From: Uranotaenia lowii
Taxonomy: Eukaryota; Arthropoda; Insecta; Diptera; Culicidae
Assembly: GCF_029784155.1 (NCBI RefSeq)
Contig: NC_073691.1
Coordinates: forward strand, 55,424,356-55,488,355
Direction: 5' to 3'
Length of the DNA stretch: 64,000 nucleotides
In this document: positions 1-8,907 of the stretch, piece by piece
Numbering within the stretch: position 1 is the first letter of the stretch
Layout of the letters: every line of letters begins with the position of its first letter
The notes under the pieces: model-generated
What the model was told of the DNA's origin: nothing
The model's database searches: none
What the model saw: only the letters and a program-made list of their open reading frames with translations
Translations under genes and position numbers: made by a program

Positions 1-884
1 TTTCAAATAAAATTTTACCAAAAAATCTGAAAATCTGCAATAATCATGTCCCCTAAATATCCTCTAATGGTCCGGAAAATCATTCCGATTTGCCACAAAA
101 TTGTCCAGCTCCCTACCAAGTCGGAAGTTTCAAGTGCCGGGCGTTTAGCATCCTCTATGAAAACATCTGTTTTTGACGACTCGACTATCTTGGCCACTTT
201 CTTTCGGATGACAGTCTCCCACCCAAAGACACAAACGCGCGCGCAAAAAAACCGACCATACGATTTTTGATGACGAATTGACAGTTTTATTGGTTTCCAT
301 TCGAAGCAGAAGACGCGACGCGAGTTTGGGACTTGGGAGGATTGAAAAATCGTTCGCTGTCCGACCGCAGACAGCTTCGAACCCAAGTGGGTGGAAAATT
401 TGCCAAGACAGTGGATAGTTGCAAATCTGCTGCTGCCACTTTTACTCAAGATGGTCATTGGTCATCCATTTTCGTCATCATGGGTGCACAGTTGGGCCAA
501 ACGGCTAACGACGAAGATTGACTCCCGATGATGGACAATTGCGGGTGTTTTTTTTTGCGAAAAGAATGACAATATTTTCTTATATGTATACTAGTGAAAA
601 CTTTAATAATGCTGCAAAATCAATATTGATCATGAAATTTTATAAAGTCGTTCCTATAAGGCATTTAGAGTTTGCTTTAGGGAGATGTTATTCTCGTTCT
701 AAGGTTTCCGTGAAAAAATTTAAGACAAACAACTACCAAACATTGAAGGCACAAGAATAAAACATTTTTTAAAATTAATAGAAAAACTCATCTTTGGAGC
801 ACAAAATTTATTTTTTAAGTTATATAAAGAGTGTTTGGATCAAAAAGTGGTAAAATGAAATTGTCCAATATTTTTCGATTAGGC
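1..884. other. No supported gene
   Basis: The first 540 bases are richer in G+C than the flanks and are open for 147 codons on the minus strand (15-458). The translation shows no domain, motif or signal I recognise, and both strands are partly open, so I do not call it a gene. Bases 540-884 are AT-rich with no visible structure. It could be intronic or regulatory host DNA, or an old repeat. Confidence 0.3.
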
Positions 885-1205
885 GAAGTTCTGGTGTGAT
901 GGTAGCGTTCTTATTCTAGGCCCAGCCTGGATGTTTTCAGCGGCATACCATTCCATGGCATTTATTCCTCAATGGCAGGATGCCAAATCTGGCCAAAACA
1001 ACACAGTTAAGTCATGTTTCTTCAGGAAAGGCAACAAACGCTTTTGTTGACACAATCATTCACGTAAATTTCGTGGTTTACGGTCCCGGTTGCAACGAAA
1101 ATGTCCCTTTCAAGCCACAGGAACAGAAAGCTTGCCAAACGAGATATTTTTTGAGAGAGCGTTTTTGTGGGAAAAGTGTTTTACTTTACGGGGCTGTATG
1201 AATAG
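885..1205 (-). pseudogene. Fossil mariner-type (DD37-like) transposase fragment
   Basis: Reading the minus strand by eye gives two in-register blocks of a Tc1/mariner transposase. One block reads FVATGTVNHEIYVNDCVNK, the other VLFWPDLASCH followed by a stop and then MEWYA. The second block holds the second catalytic Asp (FWPDLASCH) and closely matches the same stretch of the intact DD37E transposase at 61781-62791 in this window. A frameshift separates the blocks, an in-frame stop follows the HxH region, and neither the first Asp region nor the C-terminal acidic residue is recognisable. No terminal repeats remain. This is a dead, old copy of a related but not identical mariner lineage. Confidence 0.65.
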
Positions 1206-1390
1206 GTCTGTGTAAACAAAGTGTCGATATGTTTAGCGTTAAATATCATTTTTTGATACTTACAAGATCATTATAGGTACATTTGTCTAGATGTTGTTTT
1301 TACCTGAAACAAAAGAAGAAAGTAAATCGATCATTAAAATTTATATAAAATTGATAGTTTTTTTTTATAAAAATTGCTTAACCTTAACCA

Positions 1391-2300
1391 TAGATGAACA
1401 GATGTACAAGTTCGAACAACAAATCTCCAGAAACTTGAAAGCCATTTAAAAAATGACGAAAAACAGTGCCACCTATTGCTTGATTTGTAACTTTTAGATG
1501 GCTCTGTTTCTAGATAGCTTTTTTGGAAGTAAGAATTTTTCGAAAGGGTGCAATGGTATTTAAACTCATAAATAAATAAATCTAAATACATTTAGATAAA
1601 TTGCTCTATATAATTAGATCAACCACAAATATCTTTAAGCAGCACTAGAGAGACTGGCGAACTAACAAACAGATGTACAAGTTTGAATTATAAACTTCCA
1701 GAAACCAGTAAAAAATTTCAAATGCTATCATTTAAACAAGCGCAACCCGATATGATCTCAAAAATAAATAAATTATCATCGAAGTAGAATGGACGTCTTC
1801 AATATATTCACAACAAGGTAAATTTATCTGGTTCATTTTCCTTGTAACTAAAGAGACTAATTATCAACTTTGAAAACGCCAGACGAACAAGTTATTTCAT
1901 CTAGTTGAGCTTAAAATTAGCAATCCAACGAAGCAATTTTGATTCTAGGCTTCTCTGAGCGGGCATTTTCATGGATCATATCTGTTTCTATTAAAACCTT
2001 CATGCTAGTTTGAAGCAATGAGAAAACCAGCTTAAAGCTTAAAATTTAGATAACGCATATTATAAATGTGTAACGAATCTTCAACATCGATTTCCTCGAA
2101 ACTCATCAAATAGTAATCCGACCTTTTCATAACTGATTAATAGTTTGTTATTTTGTTTTGTTTACATTGCACTTTTTTCTTGACAGTTCTCTCTGGTGTC
2201 CTTGGAGACATCTAGTAACCAAAAAACATAAAATTGATTCAGAACGGTCGTCGGGATTTTACATACTTTTCAAGGCTTAGCTTGAACATCTGTTCATCTG
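1391..2300. mobile_element. Degenerate TIR element (AGATGAACAGATGTACAAG ends)
   Basis: The left end at 1392-1410 (AGATGAACAGATGTACAAG) matches the reverse complement of 2281-2299 at 18 of 19 positions. An additional direct copy of the end plus its flank lies at 1660-1705. The segment around 2185-2215 (TCTCTGGTGTCCTTGGAGAC) resembles, in reverse orientation, part of the element at 48029-49012, so the two appear to belong to one family. No transposase and no convincing target duplication are visible. It is probably a non-autonomous DNA transposon. Confidence 0.45.
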
Positions 2301-3253
2301 AGCCTTGATTTAAAAATGATTAAAAATTTCCCGTTGTCAATAATATTCTGGAAAATACACATCAAAGATAAATTTTCTAACTTTTATTTTCTTGTCGAAC
2401 TACGGGCCAGAACTACTACTAAGAATTTTCTTAGGAAAGTGCCTTGAAAAATTATTCTTGGCTCTTTGCGTCCCTTTTTCATCGTCATTGCATTCTTTTG
2501 TAGTAAGTCACATCACTCATCACGTTTAAAGTACTTTTGGATTATGAGCTCAAGTGTTTTAAGAAGTAGGCCCGTGCGAAGGACCTGTCCATGAGAAGGG
2601 GGCATGGGTGGAGTGCCAAAATTCAAATTTTGCTAGAAATGATAACAATTCCGTTGCATAACAATACATGGCTAATGGCTGGCCTCCGGCGATTTTTAAT
2701 CCTATATCACTCTTAATAGCTAGGCCTAAGAAATTTCATCCTACGACACTATATGACGTTCACGTTTTAAAACTAATATTTAACTGTCTATTTCTATATT
2801 CAATAAACCGTTTGTTTTTAAACTCAAATCTTAACACACAAAAACATTTCTCGTCTTTAAACTTTAAGTTATATATATATATATTACTTCATTACTTATC
2901 ACTTTGAAAATTTAAAAAAAAATCGTTTAGATACATATATCTTTTTTATACTGATTGGAAATGTTCTTCAAGAAACCAATTTCAGCTTCAACTTTATTTT
3001 TTGTTTCTTGTTCTTCTCATTGCCAAAATACACATTCAAAAGGGTTTTGATAAATTACACACAAGGTCTCAAAATTCTCATTTTTCTTTGGTGCAAAGAA
3101 TGTAAGAGATAATTTTGGTGCCCAAACACTTTTTATAAATCGGTAAAAAATATCTTTGAAAGTTGTGCACTTTTCTGACAAAACTTCAAAATATTACACA
3201 AAGTTTAAAATAAAGGTCAACTTTCCCAAGAACTTTGACTTCTGCGAATAATA
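2301..3253. other. Non-coding, nothing recognised
   Basis: AT-rich sequence with short ORFs only and a TA microsatellite at about 2870-2885. No domain, repeat pair or RNA gene is visible. Confidence 0.4.
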
Positions 3254-3261
3254 CTATAGAA
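3254..3261. repeat. 8-bp target-site duplication, left copy
   Basis: CTATAGAA immediately precedes the CAGGGGTGAGCAAC terminus and recurs exactly at 4552-4559. Eight bases is the hAT superfamily signature. Confidence 0.85.
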
Positions 3262-4551
3262 CAGGGGTGAGCAACCTTTTTAAGCAACGGGCCACTTTCA
3301 ATTTGAAATTTTTCCGACGGGCCGCATTAGAATAAAATTTTGGGAATAATAGTTTGCAGAGCTTTACGTAATTTTTTTTTAAAATGACGTATATTAGACA
3401 AAAACAAAACGGGAACAGAATAATTAAAACGAATGCATGTACTTGCATAAACATTAAAAAAAATTAAGGTGAATATACCAGCCGTAATTGAAAAGGTTTA
3501 TCACTGAATCATTTTTGTTCATGATTTTGATCATTGATTTAATTGTTTTAATGGATTTAAAATGTAGAGAGAATATTATTTTTTACAAGAAAAAATCATT
3601 CGCTTCCCTTTTATTTATTAATAACGAAATATTTCGAAAGTCTTTCTATGGTTCGTTAAAAGTTTTGAACCGTTTTCTGAGAAAATCTCTTTTTTGTTCG
3701 AACCGATGCAATGGTATTTTTCTCATCACTTCCACTTAAAAGTTTCATAGAGCTTAATCATGGCAATTTTTTTTCTGTGCCCATTTTCGAAAAGTTTTTT
3801 CTCAGTTTATTTAAATTTTGTCGTGAAGCCTCATTTTTTTCCATAAATGGTGTTTTTTTTATTTGAAGTTTCGTATGAATCATTGCATTGAGCAAAGTTT
3901 CAAAATCATGAAACATTCATAATTTCACAGATTTTCATACAGATTTGTTAAAGTTACAGTTTACATTATTAATTCTGTTCTCACTGATTTCATAAATTTG
4001 ATCACCGCAAATACTGTTACAAACTATTTGGGTTGAATCACACAATTACAGATGATGTTTTTGTCAAGAAATCAGAATTTCGCTGAGCCATGTCGATAAG
4101 AAATCTATAATCATTCACCCAGTCTTTATAATAAAACTTTCATTATTTCCAGCTTTAATAAAGAATCAAAATTTTTTACTCTATCATACAATTTTAACTT
4201 AGTTTAAAATGAAAAATAAAGACTTAACTAACTGAATATTTCGTTTTTTTTCAATAGATTATCTATTACATCTATGCCTTTAATAGAACTCAATTAAAAG
4301 CTTAAATCCTACAAAAAAGTCAACAATCTGGAGTATTATTGGACAATAGAAAAACAAACGAGTGACGAGCATATCAAGTTATTGATATCTATATCATTTT
4401 TTGGTTTTGTGGAGACTGCTATTTTATGACAATTAACAATAATCGTTGAAAAAATCGTGAAATAAATTTAATTTGAAAAAAGCTTCGCGGGCCGCACAAA
4501 CATGTCTCGAGGGCCGCATGCGGCCCGCGGGCCGCGTTTTGCTCATCCCTG
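3262..4551. mobile_element. Non-autonomous hAT-type transposon (1290 bp)
   Basis: The left end reads CAGGGGTGAGCAACC and the right end, reverse complemented, CAGGGATGAGCAAAACG. Both are followed inward by GGGCCGC-rich subterminal sequence (3288-3325 and 4488-4535). The CAGGGRTG-type end and the exact 8-bp duplication CTATAGAA on both sides are characteristic of hAT elements. The interior is AT-rich and carries no transposase: the longest frame (3488-3739, 83 codons) has no hAT or BED motif. It would depend on a transposase supplied from elsewhere. The GC-rich ends against an AT-rich core are notable and may form strong secondary structure. Confidence 0.85.
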
Positions 4552-4559
4552 CTATAGAA
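4552..4559. repeat. 8-bp target-site duplication, right copy
   Basis: CTATAGAA, exact partner of 3254-3261. Confidence 0.85.
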
Positions 4560-4958
4560 GTATTCTATTGGTTATCTTTTCCCAATACTGTTAAATAATA
4601 ATAAATAATTTAAAAGAAGTACTTATTAAATTGAAGCAAAAATCATATCGTTTGACAGACTTCAACAAATTTGTTAAATGAAATTTAATCAGTTTTAAAA
4701 CTGTTTTCCCTAATGTCAGAAATACTTGTCTATCTTAATTTTTCTAAATTGTTGAATTTATTAATTTAGTTTAAAACATATAAACTTCATATCACCAAAA
4801 CGAGACGTGATAGTAAGAAACGAATAGATATTGAATGAGCGAGTAGAATTTGAAAAGAGACATTTTCATCATGGAAAAAATTTGCATTTTCATAATCATG
4901 AAACTTTTAATAACAAGGCCGATAAAGTGAATCAACATTATATTTTTATTTTTATATA

Positions 4959-4971
4959 AATTTACCAAATT
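4959..4971. repeat. 13-bp target-site duplication, 3' side of retrocopy
   Basis: AATTTACCAAATT sits just outside the poly(T) run (poly(A) on the minus strand) and recurs exactly at 6234-6246. It marks a target-primed reverse-transcription insertion. Confidence 0.85.
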
Positions 4972-6233
4972 AATTTTTTTTTTTAATTCAAATGAATCTT
5001 TATTAAAGGCCTTTTACTTTTACAAGTTTTATTAGACCGAGGGTCATTATATAAACTAAATGGGGAGGAGTTAGGGTTTAGGAAGGGAAGAGGAGTGGGG
5101 GTAAACTTTATTGCGATTTGCGCTTCGTGAGCGGGTTAAAATCGAACAGTTGTCGCCAACTGTGTGAAGATGCTGATCTTCCACATTATCGATTGGAACG
5201 GAAGGGGGTGGCTGCGAAGTGATTCTTTTCCTAGGGGGGGAATCAGATTCCAACACAGGGCTTGGAGTTTTGGTGACTGCAGTGAAGTGATCTCTCTTCG
5301 GTTGTTGCTTGGTTTTTTCCTGCTGCTGGTGATTATCTTCTTTTTGTTTCGGTTCTTCCTGTTGCGGCGCTTGCTGGTTTGGTTGTTTTCTACGGTGCGT
5401 ATATTGTGTTCTTCAATTTGTCGCTTAACGACATCGGCATAAGATGAGTTGGTGCTATTTTCTTCTACTTTTTTGCGTGCGGCTGTCAGCGTTATTCCTT
5501 GGTCGGTTTTCAATTTTAGAGCGGTAGATTCAAACATCCATACTGGGCATGACCTATGTATCAGTAGGCGAGTGGTTTTGTTTGCAATTGCGGCAGAATT
5601 TTATTTTGGTGGTGCAATTTGCGCTATCGTGATTTGATGAACAAATTGTACAAGCGATCTGGTTATGACAACTAATTTTTGGGTGGCCGTAAGTCAAACA
5701 TTGCCGGCACAACATCGGTTGGGGATAGTAGGGTCTTGTTCTGACTTTCAACAGTCCAAAATTTATAAATTCCGGTACGACGGTACAATTGATCGTTAAC
5801 ACAAGGGTTGATGTGTTAACGATACCAGCTGCTGTCTTCTTCGTTATGCGGCGAACATTTATTATTTTTTGGGGAGCAAGCTCAACCTCAATTTCTTTTT
5901 CCTTCATATCATCAACTTCATTGCAAAATACAACGAATTTGCGCGAGTTAAGCTCCGGATGGCGACCAATTTCAATTGGCGTGCCATCTTTTAAAGCGGT
6001 TAACGTAAATAGCTTCCTACCTTGGTCCTTGCTTCTAATTTTGATGACGTACCATGCCTTGCGCTTCTCGTAGTAGCCTCCTTCCACCTTTCCAGCGTAC
6101 TCCTCTACTGATCTCCCAATAACGAAAGGGTTTTTGGGAAGTATATGGCCTGGTTTAGCACGTAAAATCATGTAATAAAGCCTTCCTCGCAGGTTTTCCG
6201 TGTCCATCCATTCGGGAATGGTCCGACCAGGAT
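4972..6233 (-). mobile_element. ORF1-only, poly(A)-tailed LINE retrocopy
   Basis: This minus-strand insertion is bounded by the exact 13-bp duplication AATTTACCAAATT. Its 3' end (low coordinates) has an 11-base poly(A) (T at 4974-4984) with an AATAAA signal about 15-20 bases upstream (TTTATT at 4999-5004). It holds the zinc-knuckle ORF1 of a Jockey/CR1-like LINE, about 95 bases of trailer and the tail. The endonuclease and reverse transcriptase ORF2 that normally follows ORF1 is absent. The 5' end is truncated inside ORF1 at 6233, so the apparent start codon at 6303 is in flanking DNA. It is either a prematurely polyadenylated LINE transcript or a member of an ORF1-only family. Confidence 0.75.
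5071..6233 (-). pseudogene. LINE ORF1 (Gag-like, CCHC zinc knuckles), 5'-truncated, two frameshifts
   Basis: The reading enters at 6233 (PGRTIPEWMDTENL) with a Jockey-type ORF1 fold. At about 5570-5705 there are three CCHC knuckles, CX2CX4HX4C (CRQCLTYGHPKISC), CX2CX3HX4C (CTICSSNHDSANC) and a third starting CRNCKQNH. The frame breaks at about 5553-5560, inside the third knuckle, and resumes as CPVWMFES. A basic, Lys/Arg/Asn-rich tail follows. A second break in an A-run near 5265-5275 shifts to a frame reading SPPRKRITSQPPP and ending at 5071. ORF1 proteins bind the LINE RNA as nucleic-acid chaperones. Both shifts are single-base events, so the copy decayed only moderately after insertion. 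Confidence 0.75.
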
Positions 6234-6246
6234 AATTTACCAAATT
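6234..6246. repeat. 13-bp target-site duplication, 5' side of retrocopy
   Basis: AATTTACCAAATT, exact partner of 4959-4971; fixes the 5' truncation point of the ORF1 retrocopy. Confidence 0.85.
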
Positions 6247-6729
6247 GCATAGCATAGTTTTTTTAAACTTAGAATTATATAAATCTATAAACTCAATTAT
6301 CAATAATTAAATTTAGCATATAAATCTAAAAATATAATTAAAAAAAACTTAGTTTCTTGCTTTTGTCCTTTGCAGGACTTTATATTTCAATTGACGGAAG
6401 TAAAATATTCAGAAAATAAAGTTTCGAACCATAACTGCGTTTGAAAATTTATAAACGGAAAGTATTTGCTTTGCGTTTTCAATATTTACAACAAAATTTA
6501 GAATTCCTTATTTTAATTTTAACTAGTTTCACATTTGGTAATTCAAGAAATCGCCCATTTCTCAACATGTTGTTTGTCATTGATGATGAATTAATCATGT
6601 TGTATTTCAAATATATAAATTTATCATTTTCAACTTCAATAAAATATGAAATGATCTGAAATTTATTTAAAAATTTGGTTTTAATTTCTTTTTAAATCTG
6701 GTGCTACGCCTATTTAGTGTGTTCTATTC
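6247..6729. other. Non-coding AT-rich spacer
   Basis: Nothing recognised. Flanking DNA here happens to extend the ORF1 frame by 20 codons (6247-6303) but is outside the retrocopy. Confidence 0.4.
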
Positions 6730-6737
6730 CTGTGCAC
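6730..6737. repeat. 8-bp target-site duplication, left copy
   Basis: CTGTGCAC, repeated exactly at 8195-8202. Confidence 0.85.
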
Positions 6738-8194
6738 CAGTGTTTCGGCACAATAACGCTAATCCGCTATTTGCTAGTAAGTCCGCTAACTTTTCGTTAG
6801 CGGTTTAATTTTGCCGCTCAGAGACTCTTAAAATAAAGACAAAAAAAAAATTGCCGCTAAGTTTTGATTGATCTAGCGAATTAAAAAGTTCCGCTATTTT
6901 TTGGTTCCGCTAATCGAAGACCGCTAACTCCCATATATTCGCATCAAATTATTGCCGAATTAAATATTAGTGACAGAATGAACTTTTTGTCATTAATCAA
7001 GTTAAAGTGGCATTGCGCATAATTCTGTTTGCCTAATTGGATTAGTTGGAGGAATGCGTACTCGAGTTAGGGAAAAAATGTATTCAGTGTCATTTTTCTC
7101 TCTTTGAGCACTATTTTTTCGAAACATTTACAGAAAAAAATAACAATAAAAAGTGTTAAACAATATCAAACTATTTTTAACATCCCTTCATCAGCATTTG
7201 TTTTCAAAAGGTTCAGATATTTAATTTTACCGCACAGTTTTTAGAGCTTTTACAGATCAGTTCACATAAAAATAAGATAAAATCACCATTGTAGCCTTCG
7301 TTTTAAGTTCAAATAGAAATTGTAACAATGTCTACGTTTGAGAATGCTCCTGAAAGTTTAAAAAAGGGGAGAACAAATTAAAGATTTTAAATGATGATGA
7401 TGAAAAATAATTCAAAAAACAAAAAAAAATGGAATGATTTGCCCAAAAGATTGTTTGCAACGATATTGCTTACCATCTACTTTGCACAAAACCGATAAAT
7501 CGAGTAAATTTTTAACCAAAATTTGAATTAAAAAAAGAGATATATAGCTCCCATCTTCCTAATCCTGTTATTTTGCTCTAGTAATCGTTCGAAGATTCGT
7601 TTTTTAAAATAGTAGAACACAGAGAGTTGTGAAAATTCCCATCTTTGGCAGTTTTTGTTCATCTCATATATTGTCGCTGAATCCCCAAACCGGAGTTTTC
7701 GTCAACGACAGCGACGGCGACATCACGGACGACATGTCATGTTGACCAGACACCTTTCAAACATCTTCCGTGTGTCGGAACCAAACAAAAGAACGGGTTG
7801 TCAATCGCCGAGGTGTTTGAAGAATTCTTCATCGTCGCTGGTTGGCAAGGTTGCCAATCACCAGCGCGAAAACTTCGGATTTAAACTGCATTGACAATAA
7901 TTGTATGAAAGTTTGATAAATTTATCCAATTTAAATTATATACTTGAAACTTTATTCATTCCCCCTTGGGGAAAGGAAAAAATCGAAGGTAGGAAGGGCG
8001 TGACAAAAGAAAAATTTGATATTTGTTCCAGCATTTATGTTGGTCAACAGTTAGCCATTAGCGATTAGCGCTTTGAGTTTAAAGCGATAAATTTTTCGGC
8101 ACATTTAGCGTATTTAATTAGCGATCGCTAACTTTAAATGAGTTAGCGATCTAATTAGCAGCGCTAATTTTTCAGTTAGCGATGCCGAACACTG
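6738..8194. mobile_element. Non-autonomous hAT-type transposon (1457 bp) with TTAGCG subterminal repeats
   Basis: Ends read CAGTGTTTCGGCAC (left) and, reverse complemented, CAGTGTTCGGCATCGC (right), and are flanked by the exact 8-bp duplication CTGTGCAC, as in hAT elements. Both subterminal regions (6755-6940 and 8050-8180) are crowded with GCTAA/TTAGC motifs in both orientations, probable transposase binding sites. The core at 7680-7890 is GC-richer than its surroundings and open for 79 codons on the plus strand. It has no transposase motif and could be captured host sequence. A small hairpin (CGCTGGTTGGCAA paired with TTGCCAATCACCAGCG) lies at about 7835-7866. Confidence 0.85.
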
Positions 8195-8202
8195 CTGTGC
8201 AC
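8195..8202. repeat. 8-bp target-site duplication, right copy
   Basis: CTGTGCAC, exact partner of 6730-6737. Confidence 0.85.
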
Positions 8203-8505
8203 TAATGTGCAAAATTTTTAGTTCAGAATAAGGATGATCATTTTGAATTATTTATTTATAACTTACCGTTAATAACATTGATTTGAAACCTTGATTTTGA
8301 TTGAAGTGAATGTAAAAAATTAAGTTCATCATGTTATGTCATGTGACAGAAAGGTTAGTAAAAAAAGAAATTTGAATTGTTCTAAAATTTTCTAAAATTC
8401 TAAAATTCAGTAAAATTTTTATTTTTTTTTTCGAACTTGTGTGATGCTCATGAGTAAGAAAATGGATTTAGAAACTATTATACTTTTTGGCTAGCGAAGT
8501 AGACA

Positions 8506-8907
8506 ATGTGCAACTCGAGACCCCATACACCCAACCTTCGGGTAGTGGTCATATCACCTCTTGTCTGCAACTCCGATTCTCTACCTCCCCGTGGTGCTAG
8601 CTGGGGTGCGAGCAACCTTAGCGGAGATCGGGTACCCAACCCCGGTGGATGCTTTGGTCGCATGCAGACTGAGTTAGGGGGCTTCGTACGCGTCTGTTCT
8701 CCATGTCAGGGGCGGCGTGCGGAGTGCAACAGCGTCCTGGTGGTGTTCGGGACCCAAAACAGCAACATCACGACGGTCCTCCTGCGAGATAGTGGGGTTA
8801 GCTGCGGGCCTTGCGAGCCTGTGACTACAAAAAACATAAGCAACGAACAACGAACAACAAATTTCGGATGGAAATCGGCAAAGACCCACGCGACGAAAAG
8901 GGACTAG
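8506..8907 (+). other. Open 5' leader of the LINE (134 codons), function unknown
   Basis: An ATG-initiated frame in the GC-rich leader overlaps the endonuclease frame by about 68 bases in a different phase and ends in TAG at 8905. It is rich in Pro, Gly, Ser and Cys and matches no ORF1 fold I know. It may be only 5' UTR, or an upstream frame whose translation feeds the main ORF by frameshift or reinitiation. Confidence 0.25.

Noticed and set aside
15..458. 147-codon minus-strand ORF
   Set aside because: No recognisable domain, the opposite strand is also open, and there is no splice or start context evidence.
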